From NCBI GenBank assembly GCA_037501455.1, contig CM074864.1, forward strand, positions 58,650,001-58,714,000: 64,000 nt of DNA. The letters run 5' to 3'. The stretch comes from Lantana camara. Taxonomy: Eukaryota; Streptophyta; Magnoliopsida; Lamiales; Verbenaceae. This document shows positions 45,227 to 57,182 of the stretch, piece after piece. The position numbers were made by a program, and so were the translations under genes. Each line of letters opens with the position of its first letter. Within the stretch, counting starts at the first letter, position 1. The notes below the pieces were generated by a model. It saw only the letters and a program-made list of their open reading frames with translations. It had not been told where the DNA came from and made no database searches.

Positions 45227-48200
45227 TTAAGTGATGGAATCGCCAATCCTTAACTTGTTTAATACCGTTTGAAACACTTGACCTGTGACTGCCTTGGTTA
45301 AGATATCTGCAAGCTGGTCCTCTGACCTAACGAACGGAATCGTGATAATACCACTTTCAAGTTTTTCTTTAATAAAATGCCGGTCCACTTCCACATGCTT
45401 CGTCCTGTCGTGTTGGACAGGGTTTCCTGAGATGCTGATGGCAGCTCTGTTATCACACCGAAGTGGTGTAGGCCCTGTGGGAGTTATGCCAATCTCCATC
45501 ATTAGTTTTCTTAACCATATTACTTCGGTCACGCCTTTTGCCACACCTCTGAACTCAGCCTCTGCACTTGATAAGGCTACTACCTTTTGTTTCTTACTCC
45601 GCCATGTCACTACATTTCCCCCAACCAATGTGAAGAACCCAGAGGTGGACCTCCTGTCGTTCGGGTTTCCTGCCCAATCAGTATCCGTGTAGGCTTCAAT
45701 ATTTAAGTGCCCATGTTTGCCAAACATAATTCCTGTTCCGATTGAGCCTTTGAGATACCGAATAATTCGTATGACTGCATCCATATGTTCTTTCTGTGGC
45801 TGGTGCATGAATTGACTCACAATCCCCACGGCATACGCAATATCCGGTCTTGTATGTGACAAGTAAATCAACTTACCCACCAGTCGTTGGTATCGTTCCT
45901 TTTCGGCTGGTTCCCCACTTTCATCTATTCTTAGTTTGTGATTCACCTGTATCGGGGTTTCAACTGGTTTGCAATCAATCATTACCAGTTTCGGCCAGCA
46001 AATCAAGGATGTACTTTCTTTGGGAGATAAAGATTCCCCGTTTAGACCGCAGGACTTCAATCCCAAGGAAGTACTTCAAGCCCCCGAGATCCTTCATTTC
46101 AAACTCCCTAAAGAGATTCTCTCTGAGCTGATTTATCTCTTCGGTATCACTTCCCGTTATGATCATATCGTCCACATAGATAATTAGGCACGTGATCAGC
46201 TCTCCTCTCCGTTTCAGAAACAACGTATGGTCGGAGTTGCCTTGAACATATCCATGCCTCTGCATTGCCAGAGTAAACCTGCCAAACCATGCCCGGGGTG
46301 ATTGCTTTAGTCCGTACAGAGCCTTTCGGAGTTTACAAACTTCATTCCTCCCAAAATTTCCTGCGAATCCTGGAGGTGGTTCCATGTAGACCTCTTCTGA
46401 CAGATCCCCATGCAGAAAGGCATTTTTTACATCGAACTGGTGTAGTGGCCAATCCAAGTTAGCAGCAACAGACAGAAGTACCCGAACCGTGTCCAGCTTT
46501 GCCACTGGGGAAAAAGTCTCGGAGTAGTCAATTCCGAAGGTCTGAGTGTAACCCTTTGCTACCAGCCGGGCTTTGTACCTCTCGATTGACCCATCCGCTC
46601 TATGCTTCACCGTGAACACCCATCTGCATCCAACCGGTTTTTTTCCTGTGGGAAGTGAACACTTTTCCCACGTTCCATTTTTCATCAGAGCCTCCATTTC
46701 TGTATTCATGGCCTGTTGCCATTCCTTGTGCTGTCTAGCTTCTTCCACTGTTTTCGGAACTATCTCTGTACAGAGATTGCTAAAGAAGGCCTGTGCGACT
46801 CCGGACAAGCTCCCCCTGACCAAGTTACCTATGGGGTACTTGGATGACTTAGACACTTGCTCTGGGGAGTATCTGTGTGGAGGAACTCCTCTGTTACTCC
46901 GTTGCGGTAAGGGATACCTGTGACTAACTGTGTTGTTTTCAACCACATCAGCAGCATTTGTAATATTAACAGTATCATGAATACCAGAGATAGAGTTCAG
47001 AGTTTCTGTTACCTCGGTTTGGACATCACGCGAAGGAGGATCATTGGGCATTTGAGAAGAAGTGGTACTGAGGTCTTCTCTGTGCAATTCAGGCTCGGTT
47101 ACCATTTCTATATTGTCCGGATAATTCAACCAGTGCAGTGATTCATTCTGTGTCTCCCCCTGATCACTGGACGGGGCGAGAAAGTAATATTCAGATTCCA
47201 CAAACTTACAATCCATAGTAACGTGAATCCTTCTGGTGTGTGGATTATAACACCGATACCCCTTCTGATGGGGTGCATAACCGAGGAAAACACACTTTAT
47301 TGCACAAGGTTCCAATTTCGTGCGCTCAGTCTTAGGGACATGAACTAATACCGTGCAACCGAAGATCCGCGGTGGCATGGTAAGGTGAGAGGGTATTGGG
47401 ACTTGTGTTTGGAAGATGGATAAGGGTGTTTGGTTATTGAGCGTTTTGGTGGGTAATCTGTTGGTCAAGTAAGTAGCAGTGGCGACTGCATCGGGCCTAA
47501 AACGACTTGGGGTATTGGACTCGTTCAATAAGGCCCGTGTCATTTCAAGGATGGTTCGGTTCTTTCTTTCTGCAACACCATTTTGCTGAGGGGTGTTGGG
47601 ACATGAGGTTTGATGTACAAGGCCCTGTTCTGTAAAAAAGTGACTCATGTCTTTGTTAACAAACTCGCTTCCATTATCAGAACGAAGAATTTTAATTCTT
47701 TGATTGAACTGTGCTCGTACCATCTTATAAAAGGCAACAAATGTTGGATAGACCTCAGACTTGTGACGGAGAAAATAGACCCAACTCATGCATGAAAAAT
47801 CATCAATGAATAACACAAAGTATCGAAACTGATTCTGATTTGTTACCGGGGCAGGCCCCCAAACATCCGAATGAACCAATGAAAAAACAGTCTCTACTCG
47901 TGTATTATTTGGCTTAAAAGAAGTCCTATGACTCTTAGCACTCAAACAAGTCTGACAACATAAGTCCAAAGTGTCAACATTCTTAAATAAAACTGGAAAT
48001 AACACTCGCAAGTACCCAACAGAGGGATGTCCCAAACGTCTGTGCCAAAGCCAAAGTTGTGTGTTGGTGTTTCCCACTGACAGAAGAGCTTTAGACCGAG
48101 TGTCCACTTCATCAACATAATATAATCCTCCCTGCTCAGTACCACGCCCAATAATCTCCTTCGTATGAATGTCCTGTATCAAGCAAAAGCGAGGATAAAT

Positions 48201-49745
48201 CAGAACCAGACAATTCAATTCTTTCGTAATTTGGCTCAGAGATAACAACTTGCAAGACAACGACGGCACATAAAGACAATTGCTCAGATTTAGATTAGGT
48301 GTAACACGAACCGGACCCTCTTTTTCAATCATAGCCAAATCACCATTCGCAGTCTGAATATGAGATCTATTTGAATTTTTCGGATTAATTAAATCAGATG
48401 GGTCATATGTCATAGAGTCTGTAGCACCACAGTCAAATATCCACCTTGACACTTTATTAGGGACATCTCGGGTATAAAAGCCAACACTAGTAGAAGGTTG
48501 GGGCTGACTTTGCAAATTCTCAAAGATAGGGGACCTTTTAGCAAAAATTGAGGAGTCATAAATAAGGGAAGTAGGGTTTGGGACACAACCCCCAAACCCT
48601 TTACCTGTTGTTGCGCCGAGATCCATTCCACCGTCTCCTTCTGATCTGCCGCCGCCGGAGACGATGGCGGAGTTAGCCCGGCCTACTTCCGCCGCCGCGG
48701 TACTGGCGTCTCCCCGGACGACGCCTACCGCGGTTTCCCCTGTTTTCTATCCTCCATCCCCAATCGCGACGTTAGCCCGTCTGCTTCCACTCTTCGCCGC
48801 CGCTCCGGCGGTGCTTTTCCGGGGGCCTTCCCACCATTCCGGATACCCTATGATCTCAAAGCAGTGTTCGGTTGAGTGCCTTGGTTTCCCACACTGGCCA
48901 CACACCAGGCCAGATTTGTCTTCGCGCAGGGATGAACGGCGATTACCGCCGTCGGTGCGACCGCCTTCTGAGTGCCCAAAGGTCCGTCCACTTTTTTCTT
49001 TCCTTGCGATGAAACCCGACCCAATCCCCTAAGTTCCGGAATCTCCATCGCCACCCGTGGTAACCTTCAAAATCTGGAGGCGGGCCGCCTCTCTCCGAAC
49101 TGTGGCATAGGCGGATTCTACCCCTGGTTTTGGGTCTTGCTTCAGAATATCTCGCCGGATTGGTTCGTATTTCTCATCAATTCCGGTGAGGAATTGGTAT
49201 AATCTCTGTTCCTGAACTATTAGGTTGAATGCCTTGATGTCATCGGGGCATTTCATGGGGTTCGGTTGCCGTCGATCGATTGCCATCCATATGGCCTGGA
49301 GTTTATTCCAGAAGTCTTCCAGGCTCTCTTGACCCTGTTTTTGAGTGTTCGCTCTTCGATGTAAGTCGAAGAGTTGTAGTGGATCCCCACCGCTTCCATA
49401 TGTGGTGGCGAGGCCGTCCCACAACGCCTTCGCAGTCGGGTATTGAAGGACGTTGTTTATTAGACTTCCTTCGATGTTCTGAATAAGCCAGGTAAATACT
49501 GTTTGATCGATTTGCTCCCACTGATCGTATTTTGGATCAATTTCTGCAGGAGCCGATGGGGTTCCGGTAAGGTGTGATCGGTGGCCTCTACCTCCGATCG
49601 CAATCTTCATTAAACGGGCCCAGATTGGATAGTTGTCATTGTTAAGCTTGATTCCAATTGACAGGTTCTCCGAACTGGACACGATTGGTTGAGTTTGTAA
49701 AAGGTTTGATAATTGGAGTGAAAGATCTTGGTTGTTTTCTGTCAT
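45227..49745 (-). pseudogene. copia C gag-pol, three lesions
   Basis: Start at 49745 (MTENNQDLSLQLSN). Gag is followed by a TAG at 49029-49031, a zinc knuckle CGQCGKPRHSTEHC near 48900 and a TAG at 48747-48749; both stops are in the frame that continues into pol. Protease is IFDCGATDSMTYD. Integrase has HRRLGHPSVGYL...CCQTC and the triad VHSDVWGP, RSDNGSEF, QQNGVAERKN. RT has CRWVFTVKHRADGS, QFDVKNAFLHGDLSEEVYM and IIYVDDMIITGSD. A one-base insertion near 45983 shifts the frame, after which RNase H (YTDTDWAGN, SSAEAEFRGV, LRCDNRAAIS) runs to the stop at 45227. All catalytic residues are kept, so inactivation is recent. Confidence 0.9.
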
Positions 49746-49857
49746 GTTTGTTTGGTTGTGAGGGTATGGCTGGATCGATGTTTTTAGGGTTCGGGAAAGG
49801 TAGGGACAATGATGTTTAAAGCTGAGTCCCTAAGATCGTAACACCGCTCTGATACCA

Positions 49858-50061
49858 TGTTAGAACATGGTATTGAACATGGTATTGGGGAAATTCTTCA
49901 TTGAATTTATTGTATTGATGTATTGAATATTTTCTGTGTTACAGGATTATAAGATAGCAGAAGTATATAACAAGGTATACAGGAAACAATATCGCTACAA
50001 ATCAGGCTAATCTACCATAAAGGGCGGAGTCAACTATACCAAATATAAGCCCTTTCTAACA
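49858..50061 (-). repeat. 5' LTR of copia C
   Basis: 204 bp, differing from the other LTR at about two positions (CATCGAATTT versus CATTGAATTT, CAGGTTAATC versus CAGGCTAATC), which indicates a recent insertion. Confidence 0.92.
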
Positions 50062-50066
50062 GTGTG

Positions 50067-51020
50067 GATCCTTCCTATTAGGAAAAATACACAATTAGAG
50101 CGCCAGATGGGGAATATAGGGGGTTACCTAGTTTTAGCTCTCTGGCGATCAAGTCAGAAAACCTTATATGAAGATTTAAGTGAGCTAAAGAAAACAAGTG
50201 GTCAGGATGGCTTATATAGGAATTGGGGAAGGTCTTCCAATAATTTAGCTATTCCAAGGTACAGGGGCCTATGCCCTAGACGCATGGCCCAATGGGGGTG
50301 CGCCAGCGCAAAAGCAACATTAGTTCTAGGAATAGTACAGTAGTAGTGGGAGCGTGTGTATGAAGGCGTATGGAGCGTCAAAGATTGTATTGGGCAATCG
50401 AGGGGTTGAAGGGATGATTGACCTTTGAGGCAAAGTCCCTGGCAATCTGGCCAGACGGATAATCGTCGTGGGTGGCCATTAACGCTCAAAACTGAGGGGT
50501 GCCTTTGTGTATTTTCTTGGACAGCTGAGGCAGTGACTTGCTGGACATTACGTCCATGCTGCACATTCTCATTTAACCCGGGGTATTGACATGGCTGTAT
50601 TTTATTATGCCATATCAAATACATCAACCACTGATTTTGCACAAAAAGATCAAACGATCCATATTTTAATATTTTATTGTATTTTATCTTAATGTTAAGT
50701 GCATGATTGTCTTTTTAATATCAATAATGTTAAAAGAAAGGGCTCAGGTTTTTGAAAGCTAATTTATATATTTCATAGGGTTCTCATTGATATATTTTAT
50801 ATCAGAGGATCTAACTTGTTAATTAGGTACTTGATAGGAGTACGCAAGCAAAAAAAAAAAATACTTAAAAAGAATATGAACAAAGGGAAATGATTAAAAA
50901 AGGTTCTTCAGGAAACAGGCTTGAGGATGCGCTAGGTAGGAAGGGCCAAGATTTGGAGGAAGACTAAGAGTTTTTGCCACGAGCAGCCTGGGGAGCTGAT
51001 GGTTGAGGGCTAATTTGCGA
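50067..51020. other. Unidentified insert right of copia C
   Basis: About 950 bp without counterpart in copy 1 intron 17 and without recognisable protein similarity. It joins normal intron sequence at about 51025 (AATAAATAAATAAGG). It is probably the second half of an older insertion split by copia C. A TATATTTTATATC region at 50790 is AT-rich. Confidence 0.45.
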
Positions 51021-51071
51021 CCAATAAATAAATAAATAAGGTTCTAGTTCAACAAGTACCTGTATATATAA

Positions 51072-51185
51072 GCCAACAGGGGTTGGTCAAGTGGTCTGAG
51101 GGTTCTTTCTCGAAGGCAAGGTCCCGGGTTCGAATCCCTTGGGCCACTTGGGGTGTGTGTGTTAAAAAAAAAAAAAAAAAAAAAG
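51072..51185 (+). mobile_element. tRNA-derived SINE next to copy 2 exon 17
   Basis: 114 bp ending in a run of about 20 A. The A-box-like TGGTCAAGTGGTC and B-box GGTTCGAATCC point to a tRNA-derived polymerase III promoter (Leu/Ser type). A 15-16 bp target duplication GTACCTGTATATATA lies at 51056-51070 and 51186-51200. Copy 1 has the single site. The duplication contains the exon 17 splice donor. Confidence 0.9.
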
Positions 51186-51189
51186 GTAC

Positions 51190-51571
51190 CTGTATATATA
51201 AATCGAAAACACGCCCTCCAAGCCTCCGCCAACTATTAGAATTCCCGGAAGCTATTGCCAACTCTGCAAAATGGAGTCTAACAGTGTAGTTACCATTTTC
51301 GAGGCCTAAGCCATAGTATCTTAATGATCCAGCTGATATGCGAGCGGTTTGGTACAACTGTCCAAAGTATTTGTGAATTGTAAATGAGGGGAGATGACTC
51401 GATATTGTGGATTACTGCTATCAGCATGGAGACCTGCATTGCTAACCGCCCATCTGCTTGTACGAGTCATGTAATGTGCTGCTGGACCAAGAGTCTCATT
51501 TTCCATTTCGTACAAGGTTCCATCGGAAGACGTAACTTGTGGGCCCCCACATTTAATTGCAAAGCTTGAAT
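51190..51571 (-). pseudogene. Copy 2 exon 17: malectin-like domain N-part with 4-bp deletion
   Basis: The exon starts SSFAIKCGGPQVTSSDGT and includes TSRWAVSNAGLHADS, so it lacks the copy 1 duplication. Relative to copy 1 it has one extra codon near 51400 and lacks TCGG in GAC(TCGG)AGTTGTACC near 51360, a net frameshift. Downstream the correct frame resumes as YQTARISAGSLRYYGLG. The exon ends CAG|GTACC, and a SINE sits right behind the donor. Confidence 0.87.
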
Positions 51572-51998
51572 CTGTTTCCATCATTCACCAAAAAAACAAA
51601 GATCGATTGTCTATATTGGGGTAATTAATTAACATAGGCACAATTTGAGGATTGACGCAAGTATGCAGGTTTGAGAAATTACAAGAACTTCCCTCAAAAA
51701 ACATAACATCAAGTATTGATCAGTAAATGTAGAGGACAAAATAGGGTATTCATAAAATTTAGATATCAGTTCACCAACATTCATCCACCCAAATATAATG
51801 TAAGAAAATTTAGTAATTTTTCAAACCTCTGGGGGAGGTGAGGTTTCTGTAATTATGTCAAACCTCAAGCTATGATTTTATTTTAAAATTTGCAAATATA
51901 TTAAAGTACATACAAATTAAAATTTTATGATATCAAATTCAATATGAGTAAAATGAACGGTGCCAAAATTGAATAAGGTCAATTCACGATTAACTTAC

Positions 51999-52942
51999 AA
52001 ATAGGCGAACCCCGGTTGCAAAGGAAATTCTTCTGAAGACAATTCAATCCAAATGGCAAAGTGCTAAAAAGAAGGGGGAAATATAGTTATGATAAGCTTT
52101 AAAGGGATGCTAATGCAGCGTTTGTGAACTTACCTGCTGTCGGGATAGGAAGAAAAACTTTGGTTGGTGAAGCTGTTGGCAACCAAATTACTGCACCCAA
52201 AGAATATGTTGTCACTTATCAGTGTGTGCTAGAACAATTTCAAAAATGACAAAAAAGCGCTATATAACATGATATAATAGAGAGAGAGAGAAAATATAAT
52301 TTTTGATCCATTAAAGATGCCCTTGTTCCATTTTGGTCATGATCTTTTAATTTTTGTCACATTGCATCCTTTTTTATTCCACATTTCTCAATTTCAATCC
52401 GTTAGCTAACGGACGTTAAAAAATTGACGGAAAAAGTCACGTGCCACTCACGTAGTCTGAATAATTGTGAGTGATGCGTGAGTGACATGCGCCTTTTTCC
52501 GTCAATTTTTTTGACGTCCGTTAGCTAAAGGACTGTGATAAATGTGAAATAAAAAAAGATGCAAAGTGATAAATGTTAAAAGATCAGGACCAAAATCGAA
52601 CAAGAGCATGTTTAGAGGACGAAAAATGATGTTTTCTCATATATATATAGATACACACAAATTGAAAGTGTAAGGTCATACACTTGTAAGCTCTGCTCAC
52701 GGAGCCAAGTCGGAAAGCTTCCTGACAACTCATTGTATGATAGATCTCTTCACGGAAATAAGTATGTTAGGAATGTATGGAAAACTCAATTCTCTTTAGA
52801 AGTTAGAGAAATTTGTATTAATGTTCTAGTTTTAATTGGTCAAAATATATTATTAATATTGAAAGTATATACTCACATATTTCTGAGTGTTCGATTCTTT
52901 TGCGACGGTATTCCCCCAGTTAATCTATTATTACCAAGAAAC
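51999..52942 (-). CDS. Copy 2 exons 13-16: last LRRs and linker
   Basis: Exons of 66, 66, 57 and 65 bp have acceptors and donors identical in position to copy 1. They encode FLGNNRLTGGIPSQKN, DLSYNELSGSFPTWL, NLVANSFTNQSFSSYPDS and GLNCLQKNF. The split codon to exon 17 gives Tyr here, as in most relatives, and His in copy 1. Confidence 0.85.
52286..52638. mobile_element. Foldback MITE, about 353 bp, in copy 2 intron 14
   Basis: The arms GAGAAAATATAATTTTTGATCC and the complement of CGAAAAATGATGTTTTCTC extend about 60 bp. A second inner inverted pair flanks the ACGGAAAAAGTCACGTG centre. It lies at an AT microsatellite, so the target duplication is unclear. It is absent from copy 1 (16395). Confidence 0.75.
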
Positions 52943-52999
52943 CTGAAGGTTGAGAAAGGCAATATAAGTATCAATGGACCATCTATATATTATATTATA

Positions 53000-53005
<6 letters not shown>

Positions 53006-53060
<55 letters not shown>
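53006..53060. repeat. TA microsatellite near the Helitron 5' end
   Basis: Uninterrupted TA dinucleotides over about 50 bp. Confidence 0.95.
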
Positions 53061-53064
<4 letters not shown>

Positions 53065-54735
53065 AAGTACGAGTTGAGTTTTTGATTTCTTGAAACTTTG
53101 TGATCGACCAAAATATCCTCACTATAGTACTTTCAACAATATAAAACTAGAGGGTAATTTAGTAAATCATACTATATATTATTGTATTTCAAAAATTTAA
53201 AAATACTTATTTTAGTGAAAATATAACTCTTTAGTAACTTAGAATCAAGACTCCTAAAAATAAGTGAAAATAGAACTCAATAGAATTAAGAGTATTCCAA
53301 TCTATAGAAAATATATAGAGCACTAAGAACTCTTTCTAAAATTAATATATTAGTTATAAGTTATATTATAAGATATTTATACATTTAAAAATAAAATCAA
53401 TGATATAAAAATAAATATTTACCGCGTTTCACATAAATATATATTTTTATTGTTAAAATTTATTATTACTTATTGATAAATAGAAAAGAAATAATTTAAT
53501 TGTACAACTAAAAATAAAGAGAAATATATCAAACTATTTAAGAGTGTGGAAAAAAATTGATGTATAGAGGCAAGTACAAACATGAAAAACAAAAAATTAG
53601 ATAAAATTTTGAAATGCAAAAAGAAATACATACTTAAATAGTTAAATAAGAGATTAGATATATTATAATAGACAAAATTTTAATAAATTCTAAAAATTTG
53701 TTACTAATTCAAAAGAATATTTCACATACCAAAATTATAGGTCCAACCAAAGTTTTTTTTTTTTTTTCTTGAAATCAAACCCTTCAAAGGGACCTATTAT
53801 TGAAAATCAATAGGAACAATAAAAAAAATACAAGGAATAAAAGAAAAATTAACGCAGGCCGAAACCGCAATTCTAATAAATTTGTGAGCTATTTAAAATT
53901 AAGGAAAGATCCAACTTGTGTGCACATAAAAACAAGATATATATTAATTTTATAATTATTTTTTTTATATTGTTCAACTAAACATTCCTTTAATTTTTTA
54001 TATAAATATACTCTTTTAATTAATCATTTATATTACATACATAAATGATAAAAAAAAACAAAAATTAATCTTAAATAATACTCATTAAAAAATATAAATA
54101 AGAAAAAAATGCTAGATAAAAATAAAAGGGATAAACAAAAAAATTCTAAGGAATAATTATTTAAAAGAAATACAAAAATTAAGTCAATTCAAATAATCAT
54201 TAAAAATAATATAGATAGATATTTCTGATATAAATTTTACTAAAATTTCAACTTGTGATAATAAAATAAAAAATTAAATTGTACAGTTGAAAATAAATAA
54301 ACACACACAAAAAAAAAAAAACTCGATACCATAAAAGTACGAAGAAGTCAAATGGATTAAAGAAAAGAAAAATTAAAAACTAAAATTAAGTTAAATTAAA
54401 GACTCTGCAAAAAAATTTGGTGCAAATTTACAATTTAGATCAATATTAGTTCCTACTAAGTTTATTATTTTGCTAATAATATAAATACTTATTGAACTTA
54501 TATTCATATCTTTTCCTGTATTTATTTACTAAAATTAATGTATACGATAATACAAGGAACAATATTTATTTTATGTGAAGATGTATTTGCGTTACTTTAA
54601 TATAATATTATACATTTGATATAAAAAAAATTCATAAATTAAATTAAATAAAATAAAAATAGAAAATATAGAAAATGAATTTACTGAAAAAGAGTAAATG
54701 TATAAAGTAGAGAGGAATAGAGATGCCAAAAAAAA
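53061..54735. other. AT-rich Helitron body
   Basis: Very AT-rich sequence with T and A homopolymers (about 53755, 54310). No reading frame of interest and no recognisable repeat were seen. Confidence 0.55.
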
Positions 54736-55127
54736 GGGAAAATTGCAAAAATGGTATACCAACTGCGGACATTTTGCAATTTTGGACAATATCTTTTCCC
54801 GCGACAAATTTAGCCCACAACTCTAAAAAAGTTGCAAAATAATGCAAATTTTGGCCGGAGCCCATAAAAGTCGCCGGAAATCTGACGTGTAAACATGACG
54901 TGGCAAGATTCTTACATGTATAGCAAAACAGCCTGCCACATCAGAAACAACCCTATAGGGAAAATTGCAAAAATGGTATACCAACTCTATCGTTTCAGCG
55001 AATTTGGTACAATAAGTTTTTCGGTGGCAAATGTAACCCATGTCTGTCAAAAAGCTAATTTTTTTTTCTTATTTTGAAAAATGCATATTTATAAAAAAAA
55101 AATTCTCTTAAAAAATTCATATTATCT

Positions 55128-55220
55128 ATCTATATATCTTATAAAAGCACGAATAAGGTTTTTGGTTTCTTACAAAATACGGATCGCCTAAAATATCCTC
55201 ACAACAATTACTTCAATAAT
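55128..55220 (+). repeat. Second Helitron-like 5' end
   Basis: TCTATCTATATATCTTATAAAAGCACGA followed by AAAATATCCTCAC parallels 52982-53120, so a related Helitron 5' end lies inside the MULE. No matching 3' end was located. Confidence 0.5.
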
Positions 55221-55849
55221 TATTAGTCAAGGATAATGATGTAAATACATGTTATAGATTATTAATTAATTATATATAAAAAACACTTATTAACATAAAA
55301 TCAGACTCTTTGTAGAAGTAAAATTTCTCCAACTTACCTAGAAAAGATATATAGTTCAACAATGATTGTTTTAATATTACTATATTAATTAATTGTATTC
55401 AAATTTTTTTATAATATAAGTTGTCTATTTTTTTAATTTCCAGGCCTATAATTTAAATTGTTATAATAAGATATATCTAATGAATTGGAAACAACAAATT
55501 GATTGACTTTATAAATTTTAATAAATTTTTGTAATTACGTAAAATAAAATATTATTTAAGTAAGTTACATAAAATAACTTTCAATAAATCAATCCAGATA
55601 TAAGTCTAATTATATAAGTCCATAGTTCTAATTATCTAAATTTATAAATTTTCTTAAATTATAATGATATTATAATTTTATAAACTTATCTAATTCACAA
55701 AAAATATAATTTAATGATTTACATAAAATATGTTTAAATAAATAAATTAATCCTAATATAATGATATGTATGTGTTGAAGATCACTTAGTCTGAAGGGAG
55801 TGAAATTCTCATATTTATAGGTTGAGGGTGAGGGTGATTTGGTAAATAT

Positions 55850-56710
55850 GATCATGTGGTCCCAAATCTTGTTTTGCCCTAAACACGTGGCGTCGTGTGA
55901 TGGCTTGAGAATGACATCTCTGAAAGACTCCTAGTGATAGGTGGTAGTGGAGTGTCAGGAAAGTGTGCACTGAGTGTACTAGTGCCAACGACGGTTATGG
56001 GAAGGATTTTCCCGAGCGCTAGGACACTTTTGAAGGAGTTGGCCGAGCGCCAGAGCGCTCATAAGGAAAGATTCCTCAGGCGACTCTGTCCGAGCGTGGT
56101 GACGCTGGGGTACATGCGAGCGAGCGGCCGTGGATCCACTCGTGGAGAATCCTCTTGGCTCAAAAGGTATGGACTTTGCGAGGGTAAAGTTGGTTATCTG
56201 AGATAGTAATCCGAGCGTCAGGCAGGACTGTCGTGATAGTCCCACACTCGGGCCTCAGTGAATATAGGCCCCTCCGCGAGCCCATATTCACGAGTGCCTA
56301 AAGCCCACGCAGGTCCTGCGTTATTCTGATGTTTTATCTGGATTTGCGACACGTGTACGGCGAATATACGAGCGTGATTTACCCCTATCAAATAACTCTT
56401 ACAAAAAAAAAAGTTAAAATTTGTTCACGACCACCAAATCCACCACCATCACACCAAAATCCTTGCCACCACAAAAACATTCACACACAAGAATGGGTCT
56501 GATGCTGAGGCAGAGGCAGAGGAGGCATGAGCAGATCTGAGGGGAGACATGAGCAGATCTGAGGGAAAAGGGCGAGCAGCGGCCCTTAGGCCATGGTACC
56601 GTGGAAGAAGAGAATGGTGAAAGGGAAGGAGAGAAGGGGAAGAGATCAGAGTTGAAGGGTGGCGCTTGAGGTATTCTAGGGTTATTCAATTCATCTTCCT
56701 TTTTTTTCAA
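55850..56710. other. GC-richer unidentified segment inside the MULE
   Basis: This part contrasts with the AT-rich surroundings and carries repeated CCGAGCG words (55995-56220) and ACACGTGTACG. A minus-strand frame of 98 codons (56414-56710, MKKKEDELNNPR) has no recognised similarity. It may be captured host or LTR sequence; I cannot assign it. Confidence 0.4.
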
Positions 56711-57182
56711 AGAAAGGTTTGTTATGTTCGAATGAGATGAGCCTGTTGAATTTTCAAATTTTATTTTGTTTTTCTTGTTTACGTGTTTGAATTTATGGAA
56801 TTATTATGGGTCGGGTATCCGGTGAAAATTTGCATTAAATTATAACTTTTTGACAGATATGGGTTACATTTGCCACCAAAAAACTTATTGTACCAAATTC
56901 ACTGAAACGGTAGAGTTGGTATACCATTTTTGCAATTTTCCCTGTAGGGTTGTTTTTGATGTGGCAGGTTGTTTTGCTACACATGTAAGAATCTTGCCAC
57001 GTCATGTTTACACGTCAGATTTCCGGCGACTTTTATGGGCTCCCGCCAAAATTTGCATTATTTTGCAACTTTTTTAGAGTTGTGGGCTAAATTTGTTGCC
57101 GGAAAAGATATTGTCCAAAATTGCAAAATGGCAGCAGTTGATATACCATTTTTGCAATTTTCCCCAAAAAAAATACATATTT

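Larger units (their letters stand above)
45011..50061 (-). mobile_element. Ty1/copia element C, young and nearly intact
   Basis: A perfect 5-bp target duplication GTGTG lies at 45006-45010 and 50062-50066. The LTRs are 204 bp each (45011-45214, 49858-50061), starting TGTTAGAACATGG and ending CTAACA, with only about two differences. On the minus strand the primer site TGGTATCAGAGCGGTG follows the right-hand LTR, and a GAGGGGGAG tract precedes the left-hand one. One gag-pol frame spans 49745-45227 with three lesions. Confidence 0.93.
54736..57164. mobile_element. Mutator-like element with long inverted repeats, 2.43 kb, inside the Helitron
   Basis: The terminal inverted repeats are about 325 bp (54736-55060 and 56840-57164), starting GGGAAAATTGCAAAAATGG and strongly similar throughout. 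A 9-bp target duplication CAAAAAAAA lies at 54727-54735 and 57165-57173. The interior has an AT-rich left part with a Helitron-like end and a GC-richer right part (55850-56700). No transposase was seen. Confidence 0.85.

Noticed and set aside
48664..49032. 122-codon plus-strand ORF
   Set aside because: Antisense of the copia C gag C-terminus and Pro/Ala-rich linker.
51083..51289. Possible tRNA-Leu gene
   Set aside because: The B-box and A-box are tRNA-like, but poly(A) and the target duplication show a SINE; no cloverleaf closes.
52733..53077. 114-codon ORF ending in Ile-Tyr repeats
   Set aside because: Antisense of an LRR exon running into the TA microsatellite.
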